Below are positions 31,309-31,330 of a DNA stretch of 31,330 nucleotides, piece by piece. Numbering within the stretch: position 1 is the stretch's first letter; each line of letters opens with the position of its first letter. The notes under the pieces are model-generated. The model saw nothing but the letters and a program-made list of their open reading frames with translations, was not told where the DNA came from and made no database searches. This DNA is from Methanobacteriota archaeon (GTDB lineage: Archaea; Halobacteriota; Methanosarcinia; Methanosarcinales; Methanoperedenaceae): the NCBI GenBank assembly GCA_018900975.1, contig JAHIFK010000081.1:1-31330 (forward strand), in the 5' to 3' direction. The position numbers were made by a program, and so were the translations under genes.

Positions 31309-31330
31309 ATGGACTGTGAATATGCACAAT

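Noticed and set aside
1..31330. CRISPR arrays, rRNA genes, prophage genes or a replication origin.
   Set aside because: No regularly spaced direct repeats, no rRNA segments, no phage structural or integrase genes and no Cdc6/Orc gene with repeats were seen.

Overview
The window reads as a chromosomal segment of a methanogen-related archaeon. A Methanosarcinales member, possibly a 'Candidatus Methanoperedens'-type (ANME-2d) methanotroph, fits best. The main evidence is a gene for methyl-coenzyme M reductase activation component A2 (AtwA), a CofE-type F420 ligase, archaeal Nop5, an archaeal AMP phosphorylase, an intron-containing tRNA-Tyr with a bulge-helix-bulge, and TATA boxes about 27 nt upstream of many start codons. 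The genus is an inference. There is no rRNA or other phylogenetic marker here that can be read by eye.

Layout. 1-353: end of a YgjP-type metallopeptidase gene. 517-5210: five overlapping plus-strand genes (pterin-synthase-like protein, MetV, MetF, ThiC-like protein, CofE-like protein), the most striking cluster in the window. 5257-7766: a secreted beta-propeller protein and a TPR protein on the minus strand. 7967-10620: AtwA and an SppA-type peptidase. 10621-12791: Nop5, a 55-residue membrane peptide, a lipoprotein cyclophilin and a small membrane protein. 12884-14910: bifunctional-nuclease-like protein and both subunits of exonuclease VII. 14970-17738: a KaiC/Rad55-like ATPase, a roadblock protein and a FIST-domain protein, likely a signalling set. 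17735-18743: an AT-rich segment with a UbiA prenyltransferase that seems to have replaced older DNA. 18906-20996: two small winged-helix proteins, TrkA and a small membrane protein. 21085-24074: AroD, a membrane-anchored winged-helix protein and a secreted DUF5667-like protein. 24327-27505: AMP phosphorylase and an OFA-type transporter. 27532-31052: an unknown small protein, RNase Z, a GNAT protein and a two-gene iron-sulfur unit. 31197-31308: tRNA-Tyr(GUA) with a 39-nt intron.

How the genes may work together. The 517-5210 operon links one-carbon carrier synthesis, methylene-pterin reduction (MetVF), an aminoimidazole-ribotide rearrangement (ThiC family) and gamma-glutamyl ligation (CofE family). 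Every junction overlaps, so the five products are probably made together. AtwA supports reductive activation of methyl-coenzyme M reductase. The 28901-31052 genes look like an electron-transfer unit with an acetyltransferase. The remaining genes are mostly housekeeping. No CRISPR array, transposase, prophage or rRNA was seen, and no gap between genes exceeds 300 bases.
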